DNA of 64,000 nucleotides from Adiantum capillus-veneris (Eukaryota; Streptophyta; Polypodiopsida; Polypodiales; Pteridaceae). Below the pieces are notes generated by a model. The model ran no database searches. It saw nothing but the letters and a program-made list of their open reading frames with translations, and had not been told where the DNA came from. Positions 36,441-48,210 of this stretch are shown piece by piece; the first letter of the stretch is position 1, and each line of letters opens with the position of its first letter. The position numbers and the translations under genes are program-made. Where the stretch lies: contig CM043964.1 of assembly GCA_014529385.2 (NCBI GenBank), positions 3,083,497-3,147,496 on the forward strand. Reading direction: 5' to 3'.

Positions 36441-37774
36441 CGTCTCATTGTAAGTATAGGGACCTTGTCTGCTGGGTTTGGCGTCATTCTTAAGGGGTAT
36501 TGTGTGTTGACAGATACTTGGATCCACCTTTCTGAGAGCTGGACGGCCCCATTTCTCCCAGATTTTCTTTGTAGTAATTGCCACTCCCGCTCCACTATCT
36601 AGGATAGCTATCGTTTTTATATCCTGGTATTCAACAGGTAAGATTGTAGTACCTTCCTCGCCTTCACAGTAATCTCAGACCTTGTTTATGGGCACTGGTT
36701 GGGCTTTGGGTTGACCTTCCCGTTTGTTTTCTTCTCCCATAGAGTTTGTCTGAAGAGGAATCCTTACTCCTTTGTGCTCCAAATGTTTCCCCATGTCTTC
36801 CCATACGTGTGGTCTGACTCTCAAGAGTTCTGGCAGTGTGATTGTGCATGTTATAGGTGTCGACAGCATCTCTTGAAGACTTTTTGAGTCAATCATTTGT
36901 GGAATAGTTCTCATATGGGATGGAACTAACCTTATCTCCGATTGTGCCTCGTGTTCACCTATAAATGAAGGCAGGGTTTTCAAGGATTGAGCTTTGCTTT
37001 CCATCAAAACCTCTGTTCTCGCATCCCTGTATATCTCCTGGATAAAATCCATTGTCCAAGTTAATCTCAGGGATTGGAGCAGACTGCAACGTCGCGCTTC
37101 TATTCTTTCTATTTCTAATGGTTTCCCATAAGTGTTGTGGCTAATTGTTCTTCAACTTCTGGAATTGGCATTATAGTCATTGACTGAGCGCCATCAGTGG
37201 TGTTCGGCACCACTCAGTGATCCAATGACAATATTGTTTCAGGCCTGGGTCCGTTTACTTGTTCTGGTTTATCGATTTTTAGTTTTTCTCGCTCTTTGTG
37301 AACCAGCACTTCTTGTTATGGGGTTCTAATCACCTTAGGTTCCATCAATGCTTGGGTTGTTTCAATGAGGTGTTTACACATTTCCAAACGCTTCGTTTCC
37401 ACTTTTGGTTGAGGATAAGTTAACCATCTCTGCTCTGAGGTTTGGTTTGTTTTTAGCGTTGCTTCGTACGCTTGTAATAGAGCATCTAAAGGCTCTAGCA
37501 CTTTCTCAACCAAGACTGATCCTCCTAAGGATGATTTCATCGGCTTGTTGTTATCCTCAGCAGTTTTACTATCTCTCTCTTGTTTCAGTTTCTATTTCAT
37601 TTCATGTAACTCGTTTTGCATGTCAATTTGGGTTTTCAACCTTCTTGTTTTCATCCTGTCTCGCTTCGCCTTCCTGGATTTTCGTTGGGTTCTCATAGAT
37701 AAACTCTCATTTTCTGTGGGTATTGGCAACTCGACCTTTTCCTCCAAAGGCTTGTTTTTCTCTAAGTCCTTGGC
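36441..37774 (-). pseudogene. Element A first protease and preceding linker
   Basis: The minus strand ends the gag-protease linker with PVPINKV, a stop, then IKTIAILDSGAGVAITTKKIWEKWGRPALRK (in pieces: DSG at about 36599-36591). It then jumps directly to PSICQHTIPLKNDAKP, the segment just before RT. The rest of the protease, including the ILGRP motif that the related relic G retains (FDVILGRPLF), is deleted. The upstream 37.0-37.7 kb is a Lys/Glu-rich, stop-ridden continuation of gag. Confidence 0.78.
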
Positions 37775-38689
37775 TTAAGCTCTGGTTATCGCATTGATTT
37801 GGATCATGGAATCGGTTTCCGATCCGCTGCTTGCACTTGGTAACACCCCCACAATATTTATAGTTGTTTTTCCCTTGTTGTCCGGATTCCTTGGGTAATC
37901 TAGCAATATGTGATTCACACCACATCCGTCACAAAACCCAAAAATTTTCACTCTTTTGCCTTTGAAAGGGCAACTACGCTCCCAATGATCCGTACTTCCA
38001 GAGCTATAGCACTGTCCAATTGGTGGTTGATTTTGAGGAGGTGGTCCCATAGGTTGTTCTACCCTATTAGGATATCCTCTTGGTTTGTAGTTCTGGTTTG
38101 CAATGAACATTAACGTTCTTCCGTCCACCAAATATTGGTCTCTCGAAGGTTGTGCTACATACGTTGGTGGTGCCATACCCTCGCTATTTCCCCACGGTTG
38201 ATAGGCTTTGTCTGCGTATATTTTTGATGCAGGTTCTGTTACGTAAGGCTCATTCGGTTCCTCATAATAAGAAACTTGAAGTGTACTATTTGTTCCTGGT
38301 GATGCTTCACAAGGTTGAGCATACCTAATCATGGCTCTATTTTCCTCTGGTAATGGAGGTTGTTGACCCAACACAGATTGAGGTCTGTGTGCTCCTGATA
38401 CCATATTCATATTTGGTCCAACTTGATATCTTGGAGGAGGTGGCTGGGGTGGTCCTGCAAGAGGTCCATACGGTCTTTCCCTCACATAGTTTTTGTTGTA
38501 AAAACACTCTTCCGTGCCATGATTTGTCCATTTTTGCTCTATGGTGCACCATTTCAGTACTCGTCCATTCGCAACTAGTGCTTTCGGCTGTTGTGTGCAC
38601 CACGGCGTCGGGCGATCCCCCCCACATATGTCACATTTCCTTGTCTGAGACTGTCTCATCACCAGATTTGATCTCATATGTTGCTGCAT
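37775..38689 (-). pseudogene. Element A gag C-terminal region with zinc motifs
   Basis: 304 codons open on the minus strand. Cys-rich pieces occur in order: CDICGGDRPTPWC near residue 20, a second pair WCTIEQKWTNHGTEEC, a long Pro/Gln-rich stretch, then CYSSGSTDHWERSC near 230, a CCHC knuckle with Ser for the expected Cys in its second position, and CDGCGVNH. Such clusters bind element RNA in Gag. It follows the capsid frame after about 60 codons that carry on from 38875. Confidence 0.75.
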
Positions 38690-38874
38690 TCTCTTATTAC
38701 CTCCTCTATCATTTGGTCAGCTGCTGTCGGCATCAAGGAAGCCTGAGCATCTTTCTTGGTAAAGGGTTTGCTCTTAATAGATGAAGAGCCACTGGTTACT
38801 GAATCAGTATCCTCTGACACTTCTCCATATGCTTTGCAGTTATCAACAAGATATAACGCTTCCCTTGTAACCTG

Positions 38875-40503
38875 TTAAAATGTGCTATAGGCCTTCAAGT
38901 GAAGGTCCTTTTTCAAGGTTTTGTTCCTAAGTCCTTCAATGAAGAGCACAGACAATCTCTCGTCCTGCGGCAATTCCCTCCTAGGACACCTCTCAATGTA
39001 TTGCTTGAATCTCAAGGATGCTTCCTTCACTTTTTCGTTCTCCCTTTGTTTAAAAACATAAATCTTTGATACAGTATTATGCTTTATACCCCGTTTTGAG
39101 AATTCTTCCGCGAACTCGTGCAATACATGTTCGATATTCGGACAAGTTTCAAGGTTCAAAGGTTGAAACCATGTTAAGGCCATCCCTTCCAAGGTCAGCC
39201 CGAATCCCTTGTATTGAGTATAGAAATCAGTGATTTTCTCTGGTCTTAAGACTTGCTTGAAGAGAGATAAATGGGCATATGGATCCCCTGATCCGCTATA
39301 CTTCTTCGGCATACACTTCGCTACTTGGGATGGCCTAATCCATCTATGGTCTGCGACCAGTCTCATTGCTCCCGTGTCTCGACTTAATTGTTCTCGGGCA
39401 TCATGGATGTCGTGGGTTGCTCTCGTTGGCTCCCGTGCCCTGAATCTACTACTAGGAGGCAAATGTGATGGTGTGGCTGCAAATGTCGGACCTACTGTTG
39501 TATGTGTAGAGATAGGAACCGCACTACCTCGATTCGTAGCTATTGATTCTTTGGAATGTAACATTCCCATGGGGCTTGGAATAGAATAATGAGGTCGACT
39601 GAAAGAATCAGCTACATGAGTCCTCTCTCCACCTGTTGTCATCGGGTCTGGCACGACAGTTGTAGGTGCTGGTCTTAGTAGGCTTGGAGTGACATAATAC
39701 TGGTGAAGTGGTCCCCCAAAGTATGTATATCCTTCCAACTCCTTTTTATCGATTGTTGCTGCGTATCGTCTTCCATACTTGTCGTATGCGGCGATTTTTG
39801 TTTCTGCCCCCTCTGTGTAGGTGAAGACATAAAGTCTTTTCCGCTTAGTGATCTCTCCGACGTAGGGTTCCTCGCATCTATAATAGAGATCTTGCTCTCC
39901 ATTATTATACTTGTATAACCCCAAGTAGATATTATCCGTGTTGACTCTCAACTTTTCGTTTTCTCGCCTTAACCTCGCATTAGGTAAGCTCATTGTTGGT
40001 GCCTTTTCTTCATGTTCCTCATCTATTTTGGCTTTCGTGACCATCAATACCCACTTGTCTACAATGTTAGGATTTAGGACTACCAAGTACATGATACCCT
40101 CGTCATCTAGGTACCTATCTCTGCTATAGCTCACAGGCACTAAGTCCATGAACTCACTTGGTCTATCCTCTATTTTCACACAGTAGCGGTCCATACCATC
40201 TTTGTATATCTTGGCACCTTTCTTGTTGTCGTATTGATACTTGATGAACAATAGCTTCATTGTGGCCGAGGGGTCTGATGGTCCTGCTTCCATGTTTTCT
40301 CTTCCGTTTAGTTTTAATTGTCCCAAGTGTTCTGTGAAATAATCGTAAGATCTCTCTGAAGAAGTATCGGAGATGCCTTCTTCAAGGATCGGCTCTAACG
40401 GTCGTGCTACCCCTTGGTTTACACTCTCCTCCGTTGATACAACACTTGCTTGATCCGCTAAATCTCGATGTTCGTTGATTTGTTTCCCTGATCTCAAAAA
40501 CAT
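38875..40503 (-). pseudogene. Element A gag
   Basis: 542 open codons on the minus strand starting MFLRSGKQINEH, the usual opening of this Gypsy group. The first 300 residues are a poorly conserved matrix-like region with many Tyr and charged residues. The Retrotrans_gag domain lies near 395-535: IRPSQVAKCMPKKYSGSGDP, LTLEGMALTWFQPL, FKQRENEKVKEASLRFKQYI and LSVLFIEGLRNKTLKK. It ends at an in-frame stop, and the same frame continues with coherent sequence to 38690. Confidence 0.85.
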
Positions 40504-40803
40504 GAAGAAAGTGGGATTTACTAACTGAATCCAAACCTCTTACCTGGAGATGGAGTGATCTTCCAACTCCTGCGACTGCATGGATTGTGATCGGTCTCTG
40601 CAAATGAATACACTTGATGGCTATAAGATCACTGTATCATTCCAACTGTCAGCAGATTCAACCCTTTCACAATGACTTCAACACAAGTTTGCTTGCAGAT
40701 TATTGACAATATGTCCAATTTGAGTTTTGACAACTCCTCATATCTTAAATAGTCTAGGTTTATGAACAGGTCAAAAATGAGTCAGATCCAGATTTGGGCC
40801 AGA

Positions 40804-40825
40804 GGTACACCGATCACGATCGTAC
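40804..40825. repeat. Palindrome family copy
   Basis: TACACCGATCACGATCGTAC, an imperfect copy of the 5386 palindrome. Confidence 0.8.
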
Positions 40826-41248
40826 TTCTGAGCCCAAATTTGGCCAAACTTCATCATCTTGTTCACTAGGCTATTTTAAGGCTACCTCTCTAATACTTTT
40901 GTAATCAGACTCTAAAAAGTCAAGCTTTTACGAGTTCTTGGTTGGGAGTGTCTGTTTCCCAAAATCTGTCAGTTTGATCTGATTTTGGTGCTTGATTAGG
41001 GATTTGGAAGCTATCTGGGGTTGTATTGTGTATAGGCTATCCCTCTATATGGTTTCTTCCCAGTTTTGATGTATTTTGGTCTACTGAAAGTCAATTTCTA
41101 TGCCAGTTTAGCAGTTTTTGACTTGGATCTGTATTCAAATGGTTTGACAGGTATTTTGAGGTTTCTGGCTCTAGGTCCTTTAGACTTTTATGTTTGTATA
41201 CACCTGAGGATCCCACATATGAAATCTAGTCAAAATATGGCACTTAGA

Positions 41249-41268
41249 TACACCGATCGCGACCGTAC
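41249..41268. repeat. Palindrome family copy
   Basis: TACACCGATCGCGACCGTAC, followed by TTTTGAGCCCAAATT as at 40826. Confidence 0.8.
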
Positions 41269-41519
41269 TTTTGAGCCCAAATTAGACCAAATTTGGCATG
41301 CTTGTAGACACTGATGTTTTAGAGCTATCCCCCAAGTCTTTTTGCATTTGGATCATTAAAAGCCAAGATTTTGTACTTTCTGGGTCTGTCAGGATAGTTT
41401 TACCCAAGTGGCCTGATTTCCTTGATTTTTGATGTTTTTGGGTGTTGTTGCTTTAGACAAACTTGTTTAGAATCTTATCAGGAAGGCACACAACAAATTT
41501 GGTCAAAATTTGGCACATA

Positions 41520-41545
41520 GGTACACCGATCACGATCGTAGTACC
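41520..41545. repeat. Palindrome family copy
   Basis: GGTACACCGATCACGATCGT followed by AGTACC; preceded by TCAAAATTTGGCACATA. Confidence 0.8.
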
Positions 41546-42066
41546 TGGGCCAAATCTGATGAAATTTGGTATACTCGCTCTGACAAGTATTTCCTAGTGT
41601 TTGGTGCTACCACTTTGTGATTTGAATCAATTTCAGCTCTGTTTGGTCAGATTTTCAAAATTTTAGAGTCTTATGGCCTTTTTGCCAAAGTTATGGTTTT
41701 CTGGTTTCTCGACTCTAACTTTTTCCCCAAATCTAATTGGAATGTGATTTGCTTATCCTACTCCTAAGGACAGAAATGAAAAAACATAAGGAAATGAATC
41801 AGACAAAACAAACACGACAGATTTCGGGTGAGATTTGAGTACTCAATCGAATTAGACAAATTGAAGAGCAAAAATGCTTTGAACACTCTCACTCACAACT
41901 CCCTAAATCTCCTAAGCGAGGATCTAGCCGTTCCACTAGCTCTAGACTCCACTAAGCTCTAAACCCTTGTCTAGCAACCTAACTGAGGTGTAAAATGGAT
42001 TTGTGGATTGATCTTATTTTTAAAGAATCTAGTTGCGCACTCGGTCACTCACCACCTAAGGTGCAT

Positions 42067-42085
42067 TCCCCGACGACAGCGCCAA
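42067..42085 (-). promoter_or_regulatory. Element A primer-binding site
   Basis: The minus strand reads TTGGCGCTGTCGTCGGGGA, close to TGGCGCCGTTGCCGGGGA, the site complementary to plant tRNA-Asp used by Athila-like Gypsy elements. It abuts an LTR end GCAAACA. Confidence 0.75.
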
Positions 42086-42232
42086 TGTTTGCGGGTCACC
42101 GCAACGGACGTCCATAGCATAACTCTCAAGCATCAACATATTTATCAATACAAGGGAAGCGACCAGGATGAGGCATGGAAACTCACTAGGGTGTCACTCC
42201 TAATGAAGTGAAATCGATGAGATGCATCTACC
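42086..42232 (-). repeat. Element A 5' LTR, part next to the primer site
   Basis: On the plus strand it begins TGTTTGCGGG, so the minus-strand LTR ends in CCCGCAAACA. It is cut by element F (duplication CTACC at 42228-42232 and 47511-47515) and continues from 47516 to an undefined end before about 48210. Confidence 0.65.
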
Positions 42233-42554
42233 TGTAAAGAATGAGGATGCAAGAGAGCTACACAAGACAAGCACAAAGCACACAGAGATGGAAAGCTTCT
42301 TCTTCTTCTTCACAGAAAAGAGAGTACAAAATGACTAAGTGCTAAAGCTGAAAAGTAGCACATATGTACATGCGGTCACTAAGTGTAAACTCGCTAGAAG
42401 CATACTAGGCTGGCACTATAAGTGTATTCCAGCTGTAGAATCACTGGCAGAGATCCTCCGTGTCGGTCACCTAACGCGCCAGTGAGTAAATGCCGTAAGC
42501 GGCCAAGACCCGTAGTGGATGCCAGCTCAAGGTGTAGAGCTCGACATCTCAACA
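42233..42554 (-). repeat. Element F 3' LTR
   Basis: Begins TGTAAAGAATG and ends ATCTCAACA. On the minus strand it is preceded by the polypurine tract CGAGGGGGAG (42564-42555). Confidence 0.95.
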
Positions 42555-43945
42555 CTCCCCCTCGAGCTCTGCATGTCGCAGAGTCCAAGCATAGTCCGGA
42601 AACGTCGAAGCTTCTCAGCTCTGAGGGCCTTGGTAAAGATATCCGCTATCTGCTCCTCTGTGCTGACGTAGAACAAGTCGATGTCGCCCGCCAACACTCG
42701 CTCTCGAACGTAGTGGTAATGGACCTCTATGTGTTTGGTCCTGGCATGGAACACTGGGTTCCTAGCCAACTGCATGCTGCTGAGGTTGTCACAATGGATG
42801 AAAATCTGATGGTCCACCTGCACTCCCAAGTCCTCAAGTAATGTGCGTAGCCAAGCTACCTCGCACGCCGCAACTGCTGCACCTCTGTACTCGGTCTCTG
42901 TGCTCGATAAAGCAACCGTAGGCTACTTTTTGCTGCTCCAAGTAACAGCAGCACTCCCAAAAGAGAACATGAAGCCACTCGTAGATCTCCTATCAACAAT
43001 GCTACCTGCCCAATCTGCATATGTATACCCATACAATGCTAATGGTGCATCTGCTGCATAGAACAATGCGTAGTCAAGAGTACCTTGCACATACCTAAGT
43101 GTGCGTCGTACTCCATCCAAATGTGGCTTCCTCGGAAGTTGCATGAACTGACTCTCCAAGCCTACTATGTAGCTCAAGTCTGGCCTGGTGATAGTCAAGT
43201 AGATTAGACTACCCACAATCTTCCTGTACATGTTGACATCCTCAACAACATCACCCTTCTCTGCACTCAGCTTTGCATTCACATCCAAGGGAATAGAAAT
43301 TGGCTTACAATCAGCCATACCATACTTTGACAACATGTCCAAATCATACTGTCTCTGTGATAGCCATACAACCTCTGGAGTCCTGATCACTTCAATGCCA
43401 AGAAAGTAGCGCAACTCGCCTAAATCTTTCATTTCAAACTTCTGTTTGAGAAGACCCTTCACATGGTCAATCTCCATAGCATTGTCACCAACAATAATAA
43501 GGTCATCTACATATATGGTAATGACCACAATCCCCACATCACTCTCACATACATAGAGTGAATGATCAGCATGAGCTCTTCTAAAACCAATACTGACAAG
43601 ATACTTGGCAATCCTGTCATACCATGCTCTAGAGCCCTGCTTCAAACCATACAAAGCTTTGAGAAGTCTGCATACATAATCTGGGTAACCTGGATCGACA
43701 TAACCAGGTGGCTGATCCATATACACTTCCTCTTGCAACTCACCATTCAAGAAGGCATTCTTTACATCCATTTGATGCATAATCCATCCTCTAGATGCAG
43801 CCACTGCTATGACAGCTCTCACTGTCGTCATCTTTGCCACTGGAGCAAAGGTCTCCTCATAGTCTATGCCATACGTCTGTGCATAACCCTTTGCGACCAG
43901 CCTTGCCTTGTGACGCTCAATGTTACCATCAGCCTTATGCTTGGT
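42555..43945 (-). pseudogene. Element F RT and RNase H
   Basis: After a TAA at 43946 the frame continues with THKADGNIERHKARLVAKGY in pieces, then RT: MDVKNAFLNGELQEEVYM, LYGLKQGSRAWYDRI and the active-site box YVDDLIIVGD (about 43500). RNase H has YADWAGSIVDRRSTSG and, after a TAG at 42923, the normal ALSSTETEYRGAAVAACE, which carries the catalytic Glu, then HCDNLSS and HIEVHYHYVRE. The TAG replaces the usual Gln of KKQPTVALSS. Both breaks are single-codon changes. Confidence 0.92.
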
Positions 43946-46876
43946 TTAATACACCCATTTACAGCCAATAGCTTTCTTGCCACTTGGCAATGGCACCAAC
44001 TCCCATGTGTCATTTGCTTCCAATGCAGCCATCTCTTCATTCATTGCATCATCCCAATGCACATTTCCAACTGCATCCTCAAAACATGTGGGCTCCACAT
44101 CCTGTATCACCTTAGCCATGTAGGCTTGGTGATGCGCTAGATACCCATCATAAGTCAATTTCTGAACTGGATTTCTGACTCTATTAGATCTGCGCGGTCC
44201 TTGGTCACTCCTTTGCCCTCTAGCATCTTCTTGTACTTTCCTTACACCAGGTGTCCTGACAGCCGGAATTCCAAATTCCTCATCAAGACTTTGTTCAGAA
44301 CCATCTGAATCCATTTCTACATGTGAAAAACCTGATGATGCATCAACCATAAAGGGAGGTTCATCAACCTTTTCCTTTCCTTTTCGTGATACATTCCCTG
44401 TACCTGTTGGTGGAGTAACCTGCGTACGTAGTCTACCATTCCATGGTTTCTCAACAGAGCCACGAGAAGAGGACTCTTGTGGTCCACTCAAAACCTGTGA
44501 CTGCGGCCTCACATTTTGTACAACCACATCATCTTTTACATTAGCCCCAATAGTGCCATGTGCATTACTATACCAGCTGCTCATCTCATCAAAGACTACA
44601 TCTCTGCTCACTCGTAATTCTCGTGTAGTAGGATTGTAGCACCTGTACCCCTTTTGTTCAAGGGAATATCCCACAAGAATACATTTCTCTGCTTTAGGAT
44701 CCAATTTCCTACGCAACTCATATGGTACATGCACGTAAGCTATGCAGCCAAACACTTTCAAGTGTGCCAAATCAGGCTTTGTACCTGTAAACTTTTCCTC
44801 AGGTGTTACATCATGCACCGCAGCTGTAGGTGTCCTGTTCATAATGTACACAGCTGTATTTACAGCTTCAGCCCAGAAATGATGAGGCATGTTCTTCTCA
44901 TTCATCAATGCACGTGCAACCTCTGCAATGTGTCTGTTTTTCCTTTCTGCGACCCCATTCTGCTGTGGAGTATATCTGCATGTAAACTGCCTGTGTATAC
45001 CATGCATTCGCAGAAAATCTGAAAAATCATTGGAGAAGTACTCTCCCCCTCCATCTGACCTCAATGTCTTGATTTGCATATCTGTCTCCTTCTCAATCAT
45101 GACTTTGAAGTCTTGAAAGTGACCAAACACTTCACTTTTGTTACGCATGAAGTAGACCCATACTTTCCTTGTATGGTCATCAATGAAAGAGACATAATAC
45201 CTGCAACCATGTATACTTGTAGTATCGGTTGGACCCCAAACATCTGTGTGCACCACCTCAAGTGGCCTTTTACATACATTGCGCTCATGTGGAAATGAGC
45301 CCTTTGACTGTTTTCCAAACTGGCATGCTGCACACACTTTATGCATACCATCCACCTTGAATTTGGGCAAACCTTTTACAATCTGTTTTGATTGCATGCT
45401 GCGCAGTCTCTGCTCATTGACATGGCCAATGCGTTTGTGCCAAATGTCAACATCAGCCACAACACCTGTGCCCTGTGCAAATAATGCAGCTTTTACCTCA
45501 GGCATGTCTACATTCAGCGTAAACATTCTGCCCACACATTTGCCCTCTGTGATCAGCTTACAGCCATTCTGGAAATCTTCTACATAACAGCCATTTGGAT
45601 TGAAGCGAACCTGCAAAGCCTGCTCAACCATTTGTCCAACAGAAACAAGATTCTTTGTAATGTTTGGGACATGAAGTACATCTGCTAAGTACTTTGATTT
45701 CCCACTCTTCGTATTTAGAGGTATGTCCCCTACATGAGCAATGGGGTGAGCTGTGTCATCTCCTGTCTGCACATAGCCTGACACATCTGGTTTGCGCATA
45801 TCTCTAAACCACTCTCCACGAGACGTCATGTGATTAGAGGCACCTGAATCCACATACCAAACATCATCTTGGGTGGAATTCTCTGCAGCCATTGTATTCA
45901 TTACATGCTGCATAACAAACTTGCGCTCGTTTTTGCTGTCATCTGCATCTCTGCTAGTAGATGCATAGTTGCCCTGTTCTCTCTTTCTACTTGCTTTTCC
46001 CTTTGGACAGTCACGTGACATGTGACCTCTTTCACCACAAGTCCAACATTCTCTACTATCTGGAGTATGTTGCTGCCTGCTTGATCCTGCACCACGACCT
46101 CTTTGACTCCCCCTGCCTTGAGACTGGTTTCCCCTGCCACTTGTATTGTTTTGATTTGATTGACCTTCCAGAAATTGGCCCCTGCAACCCCTTGGGCCTC
46201 GACCACGACCTCTACCTCTACCTCTGTTGGAGTTAGAATAGAAGGCCTGTTCAGAATTATTTCTGCCATGAGAAGAAGATGTGTCAAGGTTCTTCTCCTC
46301 AAGAATAAGCATAGAAATCAAATCTTGGAACACAGGGATGTCGTCTCTTGTATTCATGGAAGACCTAAAATGTACATACTCATCTCCTAGACCATCCAAG
46401 CATGCACGGACAATGTCATCGTCTTCCACTGAGACTTTAATAGATCCAAGAGCCTCAATGATACTCTTGATCTTCAAAGCATAATCATTGATGGAGAGGT
46501 TGTTCCTCTTAACCTGATTTAGCTCCGACTTTAGTTGAAGCTTCCTGGCCTTGGTGTTCACCTCGAACACTCTGCCTAAGTTTTTCCATGCAATGGCGGG
46601 GGTTTCAGCATCCTGTAGATAGCCCATCATGCCATCTGTGATGCTCATAGAAAGCCAATACATCACTTTGCTCTGGCCTTGTTGCCAGTCCCTCAAAGCT
46701 TTCCTTTGTTCTGCTGTAGCATTTGCCTCGGGAATCTCTGGTTCCTTTTCATTGTCTCCTTCTACATAGTCCCAATAACCTTTTCCTTTTAGGAAATTTG
46801 TTATTCTGAACTTCCATGCAGGGTAGTTATTTTTCTCAAGCTTCTCAGTAACAATCTGACTGAAACCGTCAGACAT
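43946..46876 (-). pseudogene. Element F gag, protease and integrase
   Basis: 976 open codons. Residues 1-200 form the Copia gag (NNYPAWKFRITNFLKGKGYW, LSINDYALKIKSIIEAL). An Arg/Gly-rich stretch lies near 215-265, a knuckle CWTCGERGHMSRDC at 277-290, protease WYVDSGASNHMTS with DSG at 343-345, and the integrase zinc site HKRIGH ... CAACQFGK near 480-520. The core has HTDVWG (545), RSDGGGEY (608) and NGVAERKN (about 645). A C-terminal region KVFGCIAYVHVP leads to RT. The start Met lies about 310 bp inside the primer site. It ends at TAA 43946, where Lys is usual (GCKWVYKTK). Confidence 0.93.
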
Positions 46877-47175
46877 CTTGAAGCACTAAGCCAAAATAGC
46901 TGCAATCTACAAAAACCTGCAAATCTGCTGAACCTGCTATCGTGGTTCCTGTAACGCTTTCTACACTCAACGAGTGTCCACAATCAAGCGTTTCACAACC
47001 ACTGTACTTGTACAGTAAATCTCTGTATACTGCACTTTGGAGACCTGTTCAGAAACTTGTGCGAAAAACCCCTAAAAACAATTTCGCTACGCGAGGCGCC
47101 TTCGGCATCTGGTCGTGGATTGCGAACGAAGGGATTGTGATGCTCTTGCTCTCTTAGCCTCTCTTTCCTGCACCA

Positions 47176-47187
47176 GGCTCTGATACC
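47176..47187 (-). promoter_or_regulatory. Element F primer-binding site
   Basis: The minus strand reads TGGTATCAGAGCC at the edge of the 5' LTR, complementary to initiator tRNA-Met. Confidence 0.9.
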
Positions 47188-47188
47188 A

Positions 47189-47510
47189 TGTAAAGAATGA
47201 GGATGCAAGAGAGCTACACAAGACAAGCACAAAGCACACAGAGATGGAAAGCTTCTTCTTCTTCTTCACAGAAAAGAGAGTACAAAATGACTAAGTGCTA
47301 AAGCTGAAAAGTAGCACATATGTACATGCGGTCACTAAGTGTGAACTCGCTAGAAGCGTACTAGGCTGGCACTATAAGTGTAGTCCAGCTGTAGAATCAC
47401 TGGCAGAGATCCTCCGTGTCGGTCACCTAACGCGCCAGTGAGTAAATGCCGTAAGCGGCCAAGACCCGTAGTGGATGCCAGCTCAAGGTGTAGAGCTCGA
47501 CATCTCAACA
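47189..47510 (-). repeat. Element F 5' LTR
   Basis: 322 bp. It differs from 42233-42554 at three bases (two A/G, one T/G). Confidence 0.95.
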
Positions 47511-47515
47511 CTACC

Positions 47516-48210
47516 CACTCTACAAGAAAATCAAATGTACTATCCCCAAGTAATCTGACTATGTCTTTCTACACAGCTCTGCAGTCGTCACGCCCGTTTA
47601 CCATGCAAATCTATTCGGAATCTCACGAAACTTGAAGGGAAGCTACAGGGGACTATCAGGATCATATCCTATTATTGTCACAGCATTCTAGAAAGGTACA
47701 AAGATCGCGATCGTTCATCCCAAAGTCAGTAAAAACAGCCAACAGGTGATCCTATTGGGTCGTTTTAGGATCCCTAAAGCCCCTCCTAAGGTCAAAACAA
47801 CATAAAATACACATATAGACACTCAAAACAGTGATTTAAGGTCTCAAACTCGTAGTTAAAAACCTATACCGAATCTTGAATGATTACACTTGAATGGAAG
47901 AGCAAGGTAAGAGGAACATAATGCAATGAACAAATTTGAATTTAGATTACCATAGCCACAATGGCGAAGATTACAAGTTGAAGCAAGAAGGAGCTCTCAA
48001 ACGTACGCTGTCTTCTCAGTTTCCCATCGAAAAGATAATGTTCAAACTTACAAAAAATGACCTTTATAGTTTAGGTCTTTACAAATGGCTTGTCCGGCCA
48101 AAAGCTCCTAAACTTCTAACTGGCTCTCTAATATACAATTTCTCCCAGAAGAATAATCATAAATCCTTTGACAAGTTCTCGGCTTAGAGATGCTTCCTTA
48201 CAAAATAATT
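47516..48210 (-). repeat. Element A 5' LTR, distal part (right end unresolved)
   Basis: Continuation of the LTR from 42232 across element F. It holds one palindrome-family copy (GGTACAAAGATCGCGATCGT, 47695-47716) and no coding domain. The right end lies somewhere before relic G. Confidence 0.4.

Larger units (their letters stand above)
40504..42066 (-). other. Element A leader with palindrome copies
   Basis: About 1.56 kb between the primer site and gag on the minus strand, no coding domain. It contains three imperfect copies of the palindrome motif, each beside a run like CAAAATTTGGCAC or GAGCCCAAATT, so larger units are partly repeated. Confidence 0.6.
5943..42085 (-). mobile_element. Gypsy element A, internal region, split by nested insertions
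   Basis: In minus-strand order it holds a tRNA-Asp-like primer site (42085-42067), a long leader, gag, a CCHC region, protease 1, RT, RNase H, two H2C2 modules, integrase, protease 2, a basic tail and the polypurine tract. It is interrupted at 10211-34508 by element D and at 7335-9409 by an LTR-like insert. Removing D with one copy of its duplication rejoins an H2C2 zinc module. Removing the second insert with one copy of ATAT restores the integrase reading frame. The remaining internal sequence is about 9.8 kb. A roughly 1-kb deletion fuses protease 1 to the pre-RT region. All ORFs carry stops or frameshifts, so the copy is dead. Confidence 0.88.
42233..47510 (-). mobile_element. Copia element F, nearly intact
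   Basis: 5,278 bp with 322-bp LTRs (three substitutions apart, about 1%) and a perfect CTACC duplication. Primer site and polypurine tract are both present. The order gag, protease, integrase, RT, RNase H is that of Copia. Only two in-frame stops break the polyprotein (at 43946 and 42923), and the catalytic motifs of protease, integrase and RT are intact. It is the best-preserved autonomous-type element in the window. Confidence 0.95.

Noticed and set aside
47695-47716. Palindrome copies at 5386 and 47695 as matching positions of A's two LTRs
   Set aside because: The flanking sequences do not align by eye, so I do not claim they are LTR counterparts.
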